64,000 nucleotides of DNA from Cotesia glomerata (taxonomy: Eukaryota; Arthropoda; Insecta; Hymenoptera; Braconidae), in contig NC_058160.1 in assembly GCF_020080835.1 (NCBI RefSeq), forward strand, positions 3,038,001-3,102,000. Reading direction: 5' to 3'. Under the pieces are notes generated by a model that was given only the letters and a program-made list of their open reading frames with translations, searched no databases and had not been told where the DNA came from. Both the position numbers and the translations under genes were made by a program. Position 1 is the stretch's first letter; the number at the start of each line of letters is the position of its first letter. Below, piece after piece: positions 26,401-39,581 of this stretch.

Positions 26401-29400
26401 CATAAGCTGCAGCTGGACATTAATGAAACAATTTAGAAAAGTTGCGGACATAAGAGTGCGAAATTCTATTAAGACCTTCTTGCTGTTGCCACTCGGCATT
26501 GTATGTATGAAATAACATAATAATATAAGTAACGAAAGGGACATGAATTATGAGATACGAGATATGTGGCTTGATGATATAATCTCGATAAAAAATCTCT
26601 TTTAATATGAAACTTCAATTTAACTTATAAATTCATAAATTTAATTAAAAAGTCCCTGAATATGTAATAAGATTCATTGATGCTTAGGGTCGTATATTAG
26701 CACGGAGGCTGATAATTACGCGAGTTTGTTGCTTCAAATTTCACGGGTCGACAAAATGTCCAGTGACAAAAGCACTATTATCGTCAAAAGCGTTATTAAA
26801 TTCAAGATTGAATTTTTAATTACTGATATTTATATTTATTATTTTTTCTTGCTTGGTAAAAACCGAACTGGATTTATGGTTGGATTTTGTTGATACAATG
26901 TAATATATGTGGGTATTTACGGAGATAGATTGAATGTCGAGTTTACGGGGTCAGGGTTCAAGGGTTTCAATCCCTGCGGAGACTTTACTTAGCATCTCGA
27001 CATTACTTTTACTTATATTAACATTTAGAGGAGTTTTAACCGGGGAATAAAGTTTATTTTAATAAAAAATCCAGCAACGGGAAAACTTGCAATAGCGTAA
27101 ATCACTCGTGTCCAATTGTAAATTCTAAAGATTCTAAACTAACTTGCTCAGCACAGATAAATTTTATTTTTATTCTGTTTTTTTTTTTTTTGGTTTGAAA
27201 TTTATTGGAAACTAATGTTTTCATTCATCATAGTTGATTAGATGTTTTTATTTTTCAGCGACTCAATTTTTGTATGTGTTATTTAGAAGATTTTTAATTG
27301 TTGAAAATGCTTTTAGATTTTTTTTTAGAATAATTTTTATATTGAAAAAATTTTGTCTAGTTTGATATTTCAAACAAAATAAAAAATTACAAGAATTTTA
27401 TAGTTCAAAATTGTTAAAAAATTAATAAGTTATTAAAAAATCTCTAGACTATTGCAAGGATTTACAATTAATTTAATTATTTCAAAACTCACACGATATT
27501 TAGAGAAAATTGTATAATTTTCCTAAAAATTGAAATTTAATCATTATTAAAAGGAATTTTAGTACATTTCGAATTCTATACGGAGAGAATTAAATTATGA
27601 TCTACAATTTGAAATTTTTAGAGTTAACCATCTAATATAGTAACAAAATTTTCAAATGTTGAAATTAATTTCATAATTTTGTAATCAGAATTAATAATCA
27701 TTCAATAGAAGTTTCTATAAGAAAGCATCGTAATATTTTTAATTTAAATTGTAGTAGTTATTATTAAGGATAGTAACGGTTACTATCGAGGATTATGATT
27801 TTTTAGATGAAATTTTTCTTAGTTTATTACATGATAGCTATTACTATCGGTCAATTATTCGAATTATAAATATTTTTTTGGAGATTATAAAGTTTACAAT
27901 AAAATTGACAATTGTAAATGTTAAATTTATTGAGTTAATTCTGATAAACAATATTAATATTATAGATAATAACACTCATAATATTGATGAAGTTTATAAA
28001 TATATTCGAAAATAAAATTTTACAGCTGTCATTAATGTAAGAATTATAAATTAAATAATAGGGTTGATAAACACATTAATAGAGATTTTTTATTTAATTA
28101 CCTAAGTAGTATTAATTCCTATCAAGTTAAATTTAAAATACTCTGCAATAACTAGATGATCATTTCGACTATTTAATCCTTTCAAGTACAAAAAAAATCC
28201 ACCAACAAAACAATTTTGACTCACCATTCGTTAAAACTCTGCATACTTTATCCCCCATTCCTTGAAATCAGACGAAATCTATTAAAAAAGCCAAAAAAAT
28301 TCTATTAAAAATTCATTATTAATTATTAATAATTTTAATTATTTAAGATAAAATCCATAAATTTATTTCAAGATTAAATTTTATCAACCAATTTTATCAA
28401 ACTTTATCATTACTACAATTTGATTTAATTTACAAGATTAGATAAACCAGTCAGTGTCAATCGATAAAACAGTTCACTAATAAAACGAATAATAATAAAT
28501 AAATAAGAATAATAATAATTACGAAAGATGTAGGATGAAAAATCTAAACAGTGGTAATTTTCAGAATGCAGAGTCACAGGTTTTATCAGCAATGCCGGTG
28601 TTGTGGAAAGAATTCCTTACGTATTTTTGCCGCAACTTGGACAGATAATTTATCCTCAAGCAGAAATTCAATTTCAGGGTAAGTGAGTTTATGAAAATAA
28701 CGAGATAATCAATTGCTATATCTCATTATTCATTATTATATATAAATATGCGTTAACCTACTACTACTTTTCCATGCAACTACTACTACTAACTAATACT
28801 ACTTCTGCAAATTTTAAAAGAAATCATTATAACGTGGTACAGGTGTTACGGCCCCAGTATGTGGTATCGCTGGCGCTCAACAGCTCGGAAGATCAGGCTG
28901 GTCGGAGTTCAGAAATTTATCCAGTACAGAGTCGCCGTTCCGACTTTTCAAAGATCAAAACAAAACGTTTATTCAGGTAAATAATTGAGTAATTTATAAA
29001 CGCTATGATTTATTTCATACGGTATTAAATTCTCTGATAATTAAATTAAATTTATTATTTTGCAGTGGATAGGTGACGTTGGACTGAGAGAATCCGCGGA
29101 AGGTAAATTAATCGCGGTTAAATTAGTCTGCAGAGATGCGTCGCCTAATTCAACAAATCCAGGTGTCTTTATACCTTGTGTCGCGTTTAGAGTCGCGGGT
29201 TCGCCATCAAGAAGCAGTGAGTTCATTATTTTTCATTTTAAAAGTCAATTATTTGTGAAAAAATTTTCTGATATATTCATCTATTACCATATCAGGCTAT
29301 GGATGAGAATCAAAAAATAATTTTTTTATTTTTTCTAGAAATATCTACAAGTGATAGGGTAGAAGTACCGTTTTTGGCCACCTTAGCAGAAAAAATTATA

Positions 29401-32400
29401 ATATTATAACCATATTTTTGTTAAATTTTAAAAAATTTATATTAAAATAAATTGAGTTTGTAATAGTTTATTAATATAAATTCATTTCTATCGTTTATTT
29501 GAACAATAAATGGCTATAAACGGTACAGTGACCACAAACGGTACTTCTACCCTACACAGTAAAAAATTTTACGTCATTTCGTCAAAAAATTTTGTGTTAA
29601 AAATGTTTGTGTTAAATATTTAACACTTTTTTATGTAAATTTAACATTTATTGTGTTAAATTAACACAAAAAAGTGTTAAATATTTAACATAAAAATTTT
29701 TAACATAAAATTTTTTGACGCACTGACGCAAAATTTTTTACTGCGTACATTATTTTAAATAAAAGTTGGTTCAGTAATCGATAAAACTAAAAACAAATGT
29801 CAAATAAGCTCTTTAAAAGAGTCAAAAAAATTATTCCTATCTTAACACCTCAAATTTAACTCTCCTATATGGAGAAGATTCAGCGATCATACGCCATCTG
29901 TCGGAAATTTTCAATACTACGAATAGTTGAAAAATTATATACGTCCATAAATAGCCTGATATGACTAATTTTTATATATTTCGTAAAAAAATATATATAT
30001 TTCGTAAAGAAATTTTCTAATAGGCCATATAACATTATATGTAATTTTTCGATCAAATGTAGTGTGAAAAATCTTCAACAGAGGGCGCATAATCGCTAAA
30101 AGCTCCTTAAAAGAGATTCAATTCCAAATTATTAGATATTAAAAAAAAAAAATAACTTTTTTTTCACTCTTCTAAAGAGCTTCTCTGACACGGTTTTTAA
30201 TTTGATTAACTAATATTAATATAACACGTTACTTAACGAACACATTTTTAGAAAAAATTAAAAAGTTATAGTAAATAATTTATTTAATTTCATAGCCTGA
30301 TAAAATTAATTAAAAAATATTGAAAATATCAAGAGAATAAAGTAATTTCTAAAAATAAAAATATAATTTCAGATATTCGAGAAGTTTCATTCGTCTCGAC
30401 TGGACCATATCACCAAGGCCTCTCAACACTCGAATATACGGCGATAGGAATCTCAATCCTGCTGTTAGTATTGATATACATCGCAAGCGTGTCTCTGTAC
30501 CTACACACCCGCAAAGCCCGACGGAAAAGAAATGCCCGAGACCCAGAACTGACAATTCCTAGCCGCGAGGCCGCGGGACTGATAAAAAATAATCCTTTGC
30601 TGAACCGACACTTTGAAAGTGACAGCAATAGCCTTCACAGCGAGACTAGTGACCCCGTTGGCGAGGAGTACAATCCAACTGACCCCGACACCGGATTCGA
30701 GAAAGTAACCTCTGCTATTATTCATCCCCATGCGATGTTTGTCGAGCATGCTAACGACTCAATGATGGGTTCGTCATCCTCCGCAATAATTGCTGAGCGC
30801 TTGCCCGAGGAAGATGTCAGGATTGTTGAGACTGCTGATACTGCTAATCAGTTTCAGCAGCAATTGCATCACCAGCAGTTTGATATGTCGGTATTACCGG
30901 GTATTCAGCGGAGGAAGTTGTATTTCAATCCGGCTTACTTTGATCGACAATTACTGTTGGTAAGTGAATTAATAAATTTAATTATTTATTTATTCATTAT
31001 TAACAGTTAGAAAAATTAATTGTATGAAAAATAATTGTATTAAAAAAATTTCATGATTATTAAACATTTAAAAATTAAATAATAGGGAAAAAGTTACCAA
31101 ATCTCCTTTCTAATGCTCTTTAGACACGCCCCCTAGCAACTCTCTTTAGCAACGGGGCTAAGCCACGCCCCATTTACTGGTATCTTAGCAACCTGCCCAG
31201 GCCACGCTCCCTAACAGCTATCTTGGCAAAAAATCCAATTTTTTCACTAAATATTTACATCGACAGTTTTTATTCAAAAGACTTATTTAAAATTCTTTTT
31301 ATGAATATTTTATCAAAAAAATATGTGTGTGTACCAGAGTACACAGGTAAGAAGTGAAATTTCTTTATGACATATCATTTTTTTACTACTTACAACTTCA
31401 CAGAAATTGGCTCGATAATGTGACGATTTTTTTTTACATTGCTATAAAATTTCTCTCATACGTCGATAAAAAAGTTTCACTTCAATAAATTAAAAAATAT
31501 AAAATGATAATCAATTCTAACTCTAAATTTTTCTAGGCTCCACCACCAGCAGCCATCGAATTCATCCTAAAAATCCGCGAAGTGATATCCATCGCCAAGC
31601 ACAAATTAACTGCTAAGCGTTTCATACCGACTCTCACCAAAATTCCCGAAGAAGATAGCGTTAGTTCGGATAAGTGCAGCACCTCCCACAAGCGCGCAGC
31701 CTCATCAATCCGAAGTTCAATTACAAAATCCCGGAAATCTCAGAAATGTACCGGTTGTCCAGGTTGCTTGGACACTCGACAAATATCAACCAATAACGGC
31801 AACCTACCTTTGCTAAATCTTCCTGACGACCATTTGCGGCCAGTTGGGGAAAGCCGGGTCCGTGCTTGGCTTGAAGATATCAAGCCTCCTTCAGAATCGC
31901 GGCGTAAATTAGATAACAACAACAACTATCACTACAATGGTTTCAACAAAAACCAACTACAAGACAATTCGCGTGTGTTTGCCCGCAGTTTGGAATATCT
32001 GAATGACATTCCGCGACGAAACACCAGCAGAAACTCCCTGACAACGTGGAAAGACCCGCCGATGCTTCGTACTTTCCAGAATATTGCACTAAGTGAATGC
32101 GATGACGACCAAACCAGCCAACACAGCGTCTCAAAACGCTCCACCAAATCGATGTTTGAAGACACCAACTACGACCGGTATTGTCGCACCCGCAAGTGTA
32201 CTTTACTTCAGCAGAAGATCAACACCATCAACGAAGTAAACCAAATCAACGACAAGGTTCGGAAGGCCATTGAGAATTCGTTCATCAAGCAAATGGAGGA
32301 AAATGCGGCTTTGGAGAGTCAGATTGAATCAAAAATGAACGAAAGACGCTTTTCACCGGACGGAAGCTCTGAAAAAACGAATTTCGAGTCCTTGAACTCT

Positions 32401-33903
32401 CTAAACTCCTACAAATCTCCAAGTAACTCAGATAAATCCGCTACTGGATCACCCTCGATGGTCCAGGTTTTGCCCGACATGATTAACGAGCTCCCTAATT
32501 CAAAGCTACAAGCCAAGAAGATAATGGACGCGGTTATCAAGGAAATGGTCGACGTGAAATTGGACAACAAGATGGAGCGCAAGTTGCTGGACATCGACTA
32601 TGAAGTGGACAGTCTTGAGCGAACCCAGAAGCGTTTGGAGTCAAACTTGCTTAATAAGCACCTCAAGAAACAGGCTGAGAACCAAGGAGAGGTACAACGG
32701 AAAAATTACTACAACAAACTACCGGAATTGGTTTCAAGAAATGAAGGATACTCGTTAGTTAGCGAAGTTTACGTTAATGATGGGTACGCCAGTCCAGCAA
32801 ACAGCGACGATTCTGGACCAGAAATCAGCTACGAGCCGGAACAACCAGGTCATTTGACGATCAAAGTTCAAGATTCTCCGGATAATTATGTTAAGTATGA
32901 TGAATCTGAGTATGAGCCTGATACCTTGGATCGCAAGCCCATGAAGTTAAAGATCAATGGGGATGTTATCTATGACAACAAAGAAGCTAACAATGAAGTT
33001 TATGTGGATTCTCTGGAACGGCCGTCACAAATTTTGCTGAAAAGCAAAGGGAGCTTCAGAGATGAGGCGAATTTAGATGGTACAGGCGATGAAAATGACA
33101 ATAGAAACGAAAATGGGAATCGTAATGGAGGAAATTCGCTTACGCGTGGATATGGAAGTTTGAGAGAAATCTACGAAGCGAGACTCAGGATGGCTGTTGA
33201 TAGTAATTTAATGAACACTAATTCATTGAACGGACAGCCCACTTCTTCAATTGGAAAAAACAAGAAGTATCTGACTCCTGATCTGAGACAGGCCAGGAGG
33301 CAACGGAAGCAGAATCAACCTGACGTGGTTCCTCTGCCTCCTGAAGAATCAGAAGCTGAGGGGAAGTCTTTAGTGAATGGTCAGCAGGAAAATGGTCCAA
33401 AAAACGTCCTGGACAGGAGATTTACTGATACGGGTAACCCTACGGCCGGTGGATGTTCTCCTGTCGTTAATGGCGACCACGTAGGGAAGAAAAGCCGCCG
33501 AGAAGGAAAGAGGGGTGCTAAGAATCCAGGAAAAGTTGAGGACTCTGGGTATCTTAGCAGCACGGACAGCAATGGCTCTAATAAACACTTGCTGAAGTAC
33601 GAATTTGGCAGTGTTTCCGAAACTGATGAAAACGAATCGGTTTGCGATGCTGCTGAAAGTGAGAGCGGAGCAGAGAGCGTCGATACTGATAGTGTGTTTT
33701 TTGGGAACTTCAGAAAACTCACGGCAGGGGACCAGTCCAAGAGCTATGACTCGGGGGTAGATTTTGCGAACTATATTAAAGATAAAGGAAAGGATAAAGA
33801 CAGTTTTAAAAGTGAGGAGAGATATTTTTTTAATAGTGATAGCGAACATGAGAGCTTTGTTACTGTTTTACCGCACGAGGGTAGGAATAGTCTAGTGCTT
33901 TGA
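21100..33903 (+). CDS. sha: Shavenoid-like single-pass membrane protein (7 coding exons)
   Basis: Exons: 21100-21208, 24488-24703, 28565-28678, 28843-28976, 29066-29216, 30373-30959, 31537-33903; phases agree at every junction, giving 1225 residues. Seen: a hydrophobic signal peptide (1-19), a Cys-rich ectodomain with TCVCQC, a conserved-looking RIPYVFLPQLGQIIYPQAE segment, a transmembrane helix at about 264-286 followed by RKARRKR, and a long disordered acidic/Ser-Asn-rich cytoplasmic tail (438-1225) ending SLVL. From memory this order and the APPPAAIEF-ILKIREVISIAKHK region match insect shavenoid, a Drosophila protein that promotes actin-based hair and denticle growth in epidermis and is a Shavenbaby/Ovo target. 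Start chosen as the ATG opening the signal peptide; the exon has an upstream acceptor (21084), so a 5' UTR exon lies further left. The exon-2 acceptor could instead be at 24511 in the same phase. Family assignment is by recognition only. Confidence 0.7.
21808..22447. repeat. Inverted-repeat element in shavenoid-like intron 1
   Basis: GCACGCCTCATAGCGC near 21809 is the imperfect complement of GGGCGTTATGAGGCGTACAC near 22425. Related termini occur around 55686 and 55960. No coding frame; probably a degenerate MITE. Confidence 0.45.
23290..23350 (-). mobile_element. LINE 3'-end fragment with short tail repeat
   Basis: Read on the minus strand it gives GATGGTCCTGAGGGAGCCTA, then AGGACTAAATAAA and a (TCTA)n tail. 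This matches the 3' end of the LINE at 50901-52639 (GATGGCCTTGAGGGAGCTTC, AAGGACAAATAAA, CTAACTAT tail). It is nested in the Helitron. Confidence 0.55.
23398..23530. repeat. TA-rich microsatellite
   Basis: Near-pure alternating TA with a few interruptions, at the centre of a palindromic Helitron unit. Confidence 0.85.
25395..25770. repeat. Long AT-rich hairpin in shavenoid-like intron 2
   Basis: The segment TAGTAAATATATTTTTAATA...CCGATTTTCATATATATTTT (about 25475-25535) is the complement of the stretch at about 25645-25705. The arms extend to 25400 and 25765. Tandem variants of AAATATAT dominate. No coding potential; probably a MITE. Confidence 0.55.
29554..29747. mobile_element. Small palindromic MITE in shavenoid-like intron 5
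   Basis: Ends CACAGTAAAAAATTTTACGTC and its imperfect complement (GACGCAAAATTTTTTACTG) enclose GTGTTAAATATTTAACAC-type inner palindromes. Roughly 190 bp of near-continuous self-complementarity. Confidence 0.65.
29800..30190. repeat. Inverted repeat in shavenoid-like intron 5
   Basis: AGCGATCATACGCCATCTGT near 29883 is the imperfect complement of CAACAGAGGGCGCATAATCG near 30078, and flanking CTCTTTAAAAGAG words are also mirrored. A fragment of the same family is at 17470-17600. Non-coding. Confidence 0.5.
31110..31215. repeat. GC-rich tandem CCACGCCC / TTAGCAAC block
   Basis: Three imperfect units combine CACGCCC (31115, 31153, 31182 as CACGCTC) with TAGCAAC (31133, 31145, 31183 region) in the intron before the last exon of the shavenoid-like gene. 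Its base composition differs sharply from the flanking intron. Confidence 0.5.
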
Positions 33904-34127
33904 TTTATCGAAGAATTTTAGGTTCATAAACTCATAACAAGTTCGTTAATCGGGTAATAATTTTATTTATTTCATAAGAGATAGAAATTATAGTTTAGAA
34001 TTTTAATTATAATTAGTTAGTTAATGTTTTTAGTTTTAATTATTAAAGATGTTTTTTAAATGTCTAGAGGCCGACGGTGCAATAATTAGGATAAGTAAGT
34101 TACTTTAAGTAGTTATTTTTACAAAAG
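33904..34127 (+). other. Probable 3' UTR of the shavenoid-like gene
   Basis: AT-rich sequence after the stop codon with an ATTAAA at 34042-34047 that could serve as a polyadenylation signal. A longer 3' UTR running through the fold-back element to AATAAA at 36014 cannot be excluded. Confidence 0.4.
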
Positions 34128-34164
34128 TACACGGAGAGAAAAGAATAGATCTTATTCCTATGTA

Positions 34165-34406
34165 CTCTCTTAAAAGAAATCAGTGGAATTTCACTGGTTC
34201 ACCAGTGGAATTTCACTGATTCCAACCAGTGAATGCAATTTCACTGGTGAAAGTGAAGTTCACTGGTTGAATCAATGAACAAAATATCTACGCGCATGCG
34301 CGCTGTTATGTCCACTGGTTAAATCAGTGAAAATCTACTGATTCACCAGTGAAATTGTCATTCACTGGTTGAATCAATGGAATTCCACTGATTTATTTTA
34401 AGAGAG
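34165..34406. mobile_element. Palindromic MITE with ACTGGT/ACCAGT repeats (242 bp)
   Basis: Begins CTCTCTTAAAA and ends with the complement TTTTAAGAGAG, flanked by TA duplications at 34163-34164 and 34407-34408. The interior repeats CACTGGT, ACCAGTG and GTGAAATT, with GCGCATGCGCGC at the centre. It interrupts the left arm of the fold-back; the right arm at about 35905-35920 shows the uninterrupted sequence. Confidence 0.75.
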
Positions 34407-34667
34407 TAGAATGGTAACCATTACTATGTTACATAGTAACGAAAATTTTTCTGAGAGTTCTGTCTTAGAAATTGTGATAAAAATATGAACAACCACCCAT
34501 TCGTTGCGGAATTAAATTCTGAACATAATGATAATGTTTTTTTATTTTTTTGATAAAAATTTCAATTTATTATTAACAAAAAACACAAATAAAATAAAAA
34601 ATCTCAGTTTTTCGTAAATAACTCAATAACTATAGATGATATCGAAAATCGGAAAAAAGATACTCAA

Positions 34668-35390
34668 GGAAGTTCGAGCGTAACTAATGAGTCAAAATAA
34701 TATTAAAATTTTTTTTTAATTTTAGTCTTCCCAATATTTGTAAAATTTCTTTATTTTAATTTAAAATAATTTAAACAATTTAATAATTGATGATTTTGAC
34801 TTATTTAATAAAGTAGAGTAATAAAATGACTTTCGTATTTATTACTTGCCGGAATAAATAAACAGATTTGGCAATAGCGCGCTTGATTATACCCATAACA
34901 GAGACGTGGATGAGTGTGTGAGTTAAACATTTATCTCTCTGTAACTATATTTCTATCCTTTTCTTTTTTCTCAGCTATTGACGCGATGTTGTCAAATCTT
35001 TATTCGAATAAATGGCTGACGATAAACGAGTTACAAACATAAAATTTGACTTTAAATATTTCAAAAATTATATCGGTAATGTATTATTATTAAATTGTTT
35101 TTATATTTTGCAATAATCCAAGTTTCTTGTGTATAGTTTTTTATCCGTTAAAGTTGGGAGGTTAATATTGAAAAAAATAATTAAAGTCTCGACAAAAGTT
35201 TGTCCGCCATAAGAGCCCGCGTATAAGGAGATAAAATATGTGATTTTTAAAATTTAATATCTAAGTAACTAAACGGTGAATCTTTTTTAAATTTTGGGAT
35301 TAGATAAATTACGTATTTATTTATACGTATACTTAATTTCAAAACTCAAAGTTGGAAATTATTTTTTACATTAGATTCGCTCGAACCTCC
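34668..35390 (-). mobile_element. TTAA-type MITE, copy 2 (723 bp)
   Basis: Reverse-oriented copy of 4211-4934 with the same GGAAGTTCGAGCG/CGAACCTCC ends. The flanks read TCAA and TTGA. The undisturbed opposite arm of the enclosing fold-back has TTTAAAG at this site, so the flanks are best read as mutated TTAA duplications. Confidence 0.75.
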
Positions 35391-35946
35391 TTGAAGAGGA
35401 GGAAATTTCTGAAAAAAAATCTCGACTCCCGGAACTCTAGCTTGAAAAACAATAATTTTTATTTAATGTTGAAAATTGGGTTCCACGCGACTTTTGTCAC
35501 ACGGCCGCGCCGATGCTAAAATACGACGGCAGTTGCGCGGAACCCTATTTTCAACATCAAATAAAAATTATTGTTTTTCAAGCTAGAGTTCCGGGAGTCA
35601 AGACTTTTTTTTAGAAATTTTCTCCTCTTTAAGAATCTTTTTTCCGATTTTCGATATCACCTACAGTTATTGAGTTATTCACCAAAAATTGAGATTTTTT
35701 ATTTTGTTTATGTTTTTTGTTAATAACAAATTGAAATTTTTATCAAAAAAATAAAAAAAACAACATCATTATGTTCAGAATTCGATTCCGCAAATAATGG
35801 GTGGTTGTTCATATTTTTATCACATTTTATAACACTTTTATCAGCAAATTTACACAGAACTCTCAGAAAAATTTTCGTTACTTTGTAGCATAGTAATGGT
35901 TACCATTCTACATAGGAATAAGATCTATTCTTTTCTCTCCTTGTAG

Positions 35947-36314
35947 GATAAGGCGAGCTGGCTGCAATTTAAAGAATTCTAATGGTTCATTTAGAGTTGG
36001 AAATTTAATACGTAATAAAAATTGTAAAAAAATTAGTTATCAGATTTATGAAAGCCAGTTTTTTTCTTGAATGTTTGAATAATTAAAATTGACTATTCTA
36101 GTCTTTATTTTTGTTAATAAATAATATTGAATGAATGTTTATATATTTATTAATCGGTAAATTAATGAAGATAGTTATAAATTAATATATTTTTTTTGAT
36201 TATAAGAAAATTTAAAAATGGAAGATATCTTGCCAGGAAGGTATTAGATTTTTATAATATAATACTGTGAATTAAAATAGACTTAAATAATGGTTAGACT
36301 GGAATTAAAATGAA

Positions 36315-36389
<75 letters not shown>

Positions 36390-37136
36390 TAAATTATTAA
36401 TTTATCTATTTAATAATTTAAATTATTTAAAAATTTGTTAATTTATGATTATTTATTATGCAAACTTTTAATTAACTTGTTAAATTTTTATGTTAATATA
36501 TAAGACTTTTGTTTTTTTTTTAAATAATTTTTTTAACAAAAGCGCACGCTCGTACGTACCTGCCGAAAGTTTTGTTTCTTTTTTATTAATGTTACTTTTA
36601 ATTTAATTATGTTTTTATTATTAGATGTTTTTTTTCATTTTGTAATAAATAATAATATTTATTGTAATTAAAATAATAATTGTACTTACTCCAGTAAAGA
36701 CAACGAAGGTAGTAAAATAATTGTTGTATTTACTGGAAATTGGGATTGAGAAAAACTTATTTCTCTCCTGTTTGTGGGGATTTATGGTGACAGGGTTTTA
36801 TAATGGTATGTAAATTTTATAGAATTATTTAATAAACTTTTATAATTTATAAGTGTATTTATTACTCACATGATGATTGAAAATCAAACCCAAATTTTTT
36901 TCCTCCAGATCGCTGACATTTATAAAGTCAAAATCAAAATGTCGTTATGGTAATTAAACTGAAAATAAAAATTTTTTGCAAATAAAAATTTATGTATTAA
37001 TATTAATATCCAAATTTTATAAATTAATAAAAAATATTAAAAACTCGTTTAAATATTTGATCAAAATATTTAATAATTTTTAGAATTTTTTTTAACAAAT
37101 AAATTATGACCAAAAAAAAAATATAAAAAAATTAGG
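35947..37136. other. Intergenic DNA between the shavenoid-like gene and RCC1L
   Basis: AT-rich; contains AATAAA at 36014-36019 and the (ATT)n tract. No exon recognised. Confidence 0.45.
36316..36386. repeat. (ATT)n microsatellite
   Basis: About 23 near-perfect trinucleotide repeats. Confidence 0.9.
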
Positions 37137-37166
37137 AAAACGGTTGACCCTGAAGGCCATCCCTGC

Positions 37167-38025
<859 letters not shown>

Positions 38026-39581
38026 AAAAAATTGACATGTAGAAATTTTAAAAAATTAAAAATGCAATTTTTTTAAAATAATTTTTTGAAACAAATTTTT
38101 TTGTTAAAAAAAATTAAAAAATTCTCTAATGACTACTAAATTTAATGTCATATTAGTATTTATAATTAGATTATGTATATATTTAATCATTACCTTTTAA
38201 TTTCAAAATATGATCTTGGAACGAACAGACATCTAATAATTTTAAAACAAAATTAACACAATAAAAATTGAAAAAAAAAAATTAATGATACTGAAATTGA
38301 GTGACATTTGATAAATTTTTAGATTTCGATAGTAAATAAATTGATAAGTAAAATTTATTAATTAAAATTTTTTAAAAATAATTTATTTTTAAAATAAAAT
38401 TCAAATTTAATAAAATTTCTGCCAATTTCAATGACATAAAAAATTCCAAAAATAAAAATTCTAAAAAATAATTAATGAAATTTTTAATAATAATTTTATT
38501 AGTGTTAATTTTGTTTTTTAATTAAATAAAATAAAAATTTTTATGATATTAAAGTTAGCCAACATTCAACAATTTTTTATTATTTTTATCAATTAAATTA
38601 AGACTAAAATAATATTTTTAAAAAATTGCACGTGTAATTTTTCAAACTTTCTGCATGTAAAATTTTTTCTTTCAATTTTTTTAAAAATAATTTTTCAATA
38701 AAACAAATTGTAAAAATTTTTGAGATGTCGGCTAATTTAATTTTCATAAATTTTTCAGATATCTGGCGATTTCAATACAATATTTTCACTTTATTTATAA
38801 ATTTAAATTTAATTATTTAATTAAATAAATTAAATAAATATTTAATTAAATAAATTTAATTCACACTACAAATAACACACAATTTTTTCAACCGAACACT
38901 TAACAAAAAAGCAAACTGACGCGCACACTCGAAATTTTAAAAAGTGACGCTAGCGCTTGACTGTTGGGTGGCCAAACTTTGAACTAAAATACTACAAGAA
39001 AACTCCGAATCTAATTACACAAAATTTTAACATAAAAACGAAATGACGATCAATAATTATATATTCAGGTTGGAAGAAAAAATTCGCCGAACAAAATGAG
39101 ATATAAATTATAATTAACAACGATAATTAAATAACTAAAATCTGAGTATTTGTAAGAGCGAAATTGACATCGACATTGCCGGGTTTCCGAAGTGCGACTA
39201 CTGCGCATCCTGTTTGCGTCTCTCGAAACAAATCCAACATTATTGAAACTTTAATGGAACTAATCGATTATTTGTAAAACCAATATTTTTAAAATTAAAA
39301 AAATTTTTTTTATAATTTAAAATTACGAAAAATTTTTTTGAATATACATTTAATTTTTTTTAATTAAAATACACTTTTATATTGCGTGAAAAATTTTTAA
39401 ATTTATGTGAGAAATTACAACTAACGCTCTACTCGGGAAATTTAAATCATCCTCTTCCACATGACAAAATAAGGGTTATGTTCTCCATAACAATAATCAA
39501 CAATACAGAGGAACAAAATACATCTGACAATAATTTTAAAATAAAAATTACTTTTATCAATTGATATAATTTTATTAAGGT
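38026..39581. other. Intergenic/promoter region of RCC1L
   Basis: 38030-38870 is A/T-rich dispersed repeat sequence related to that in RCC1L intron 1. 38900-39260 is less AT-rich and is the likely promoter or 5' UTR region of RCC1L. No TATA box was convincing. Confidence 0.4.

Larger units (their letters stand above)
34128..35946. mobile_element. Nested fold-back element downstream of the shavenoid-like gene
   Basis: Outer arms: GGAGAGAAAAGAATAGATCT at 34132 and its complement ending near 35941; the arms continue inward to about 34665 and 35630. Three further palindromic elements sit inside: 34165-34406, 34668-35390, and a central hairpin at about 35396-35630 whose arms share CTAGAGTTCCGGGAGTCAAG-type sequence. 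No protein is encoded. Confidence 0.75.

Noticed and set aside
26945..26985. tRNA-like sequence (GGGTTTCAATCCCTG)
   Set aside because: It resembles a T-arm/B-box, but no A-box, anticodon arm or acceptor stem could be paired around it.
33370..33849. 159- and 119-codon minus-strand frames
   Set aside because: They lie antisense to the last exon of the shavenoid-like gene, whose splice phases and composition clearly support the plus strand.
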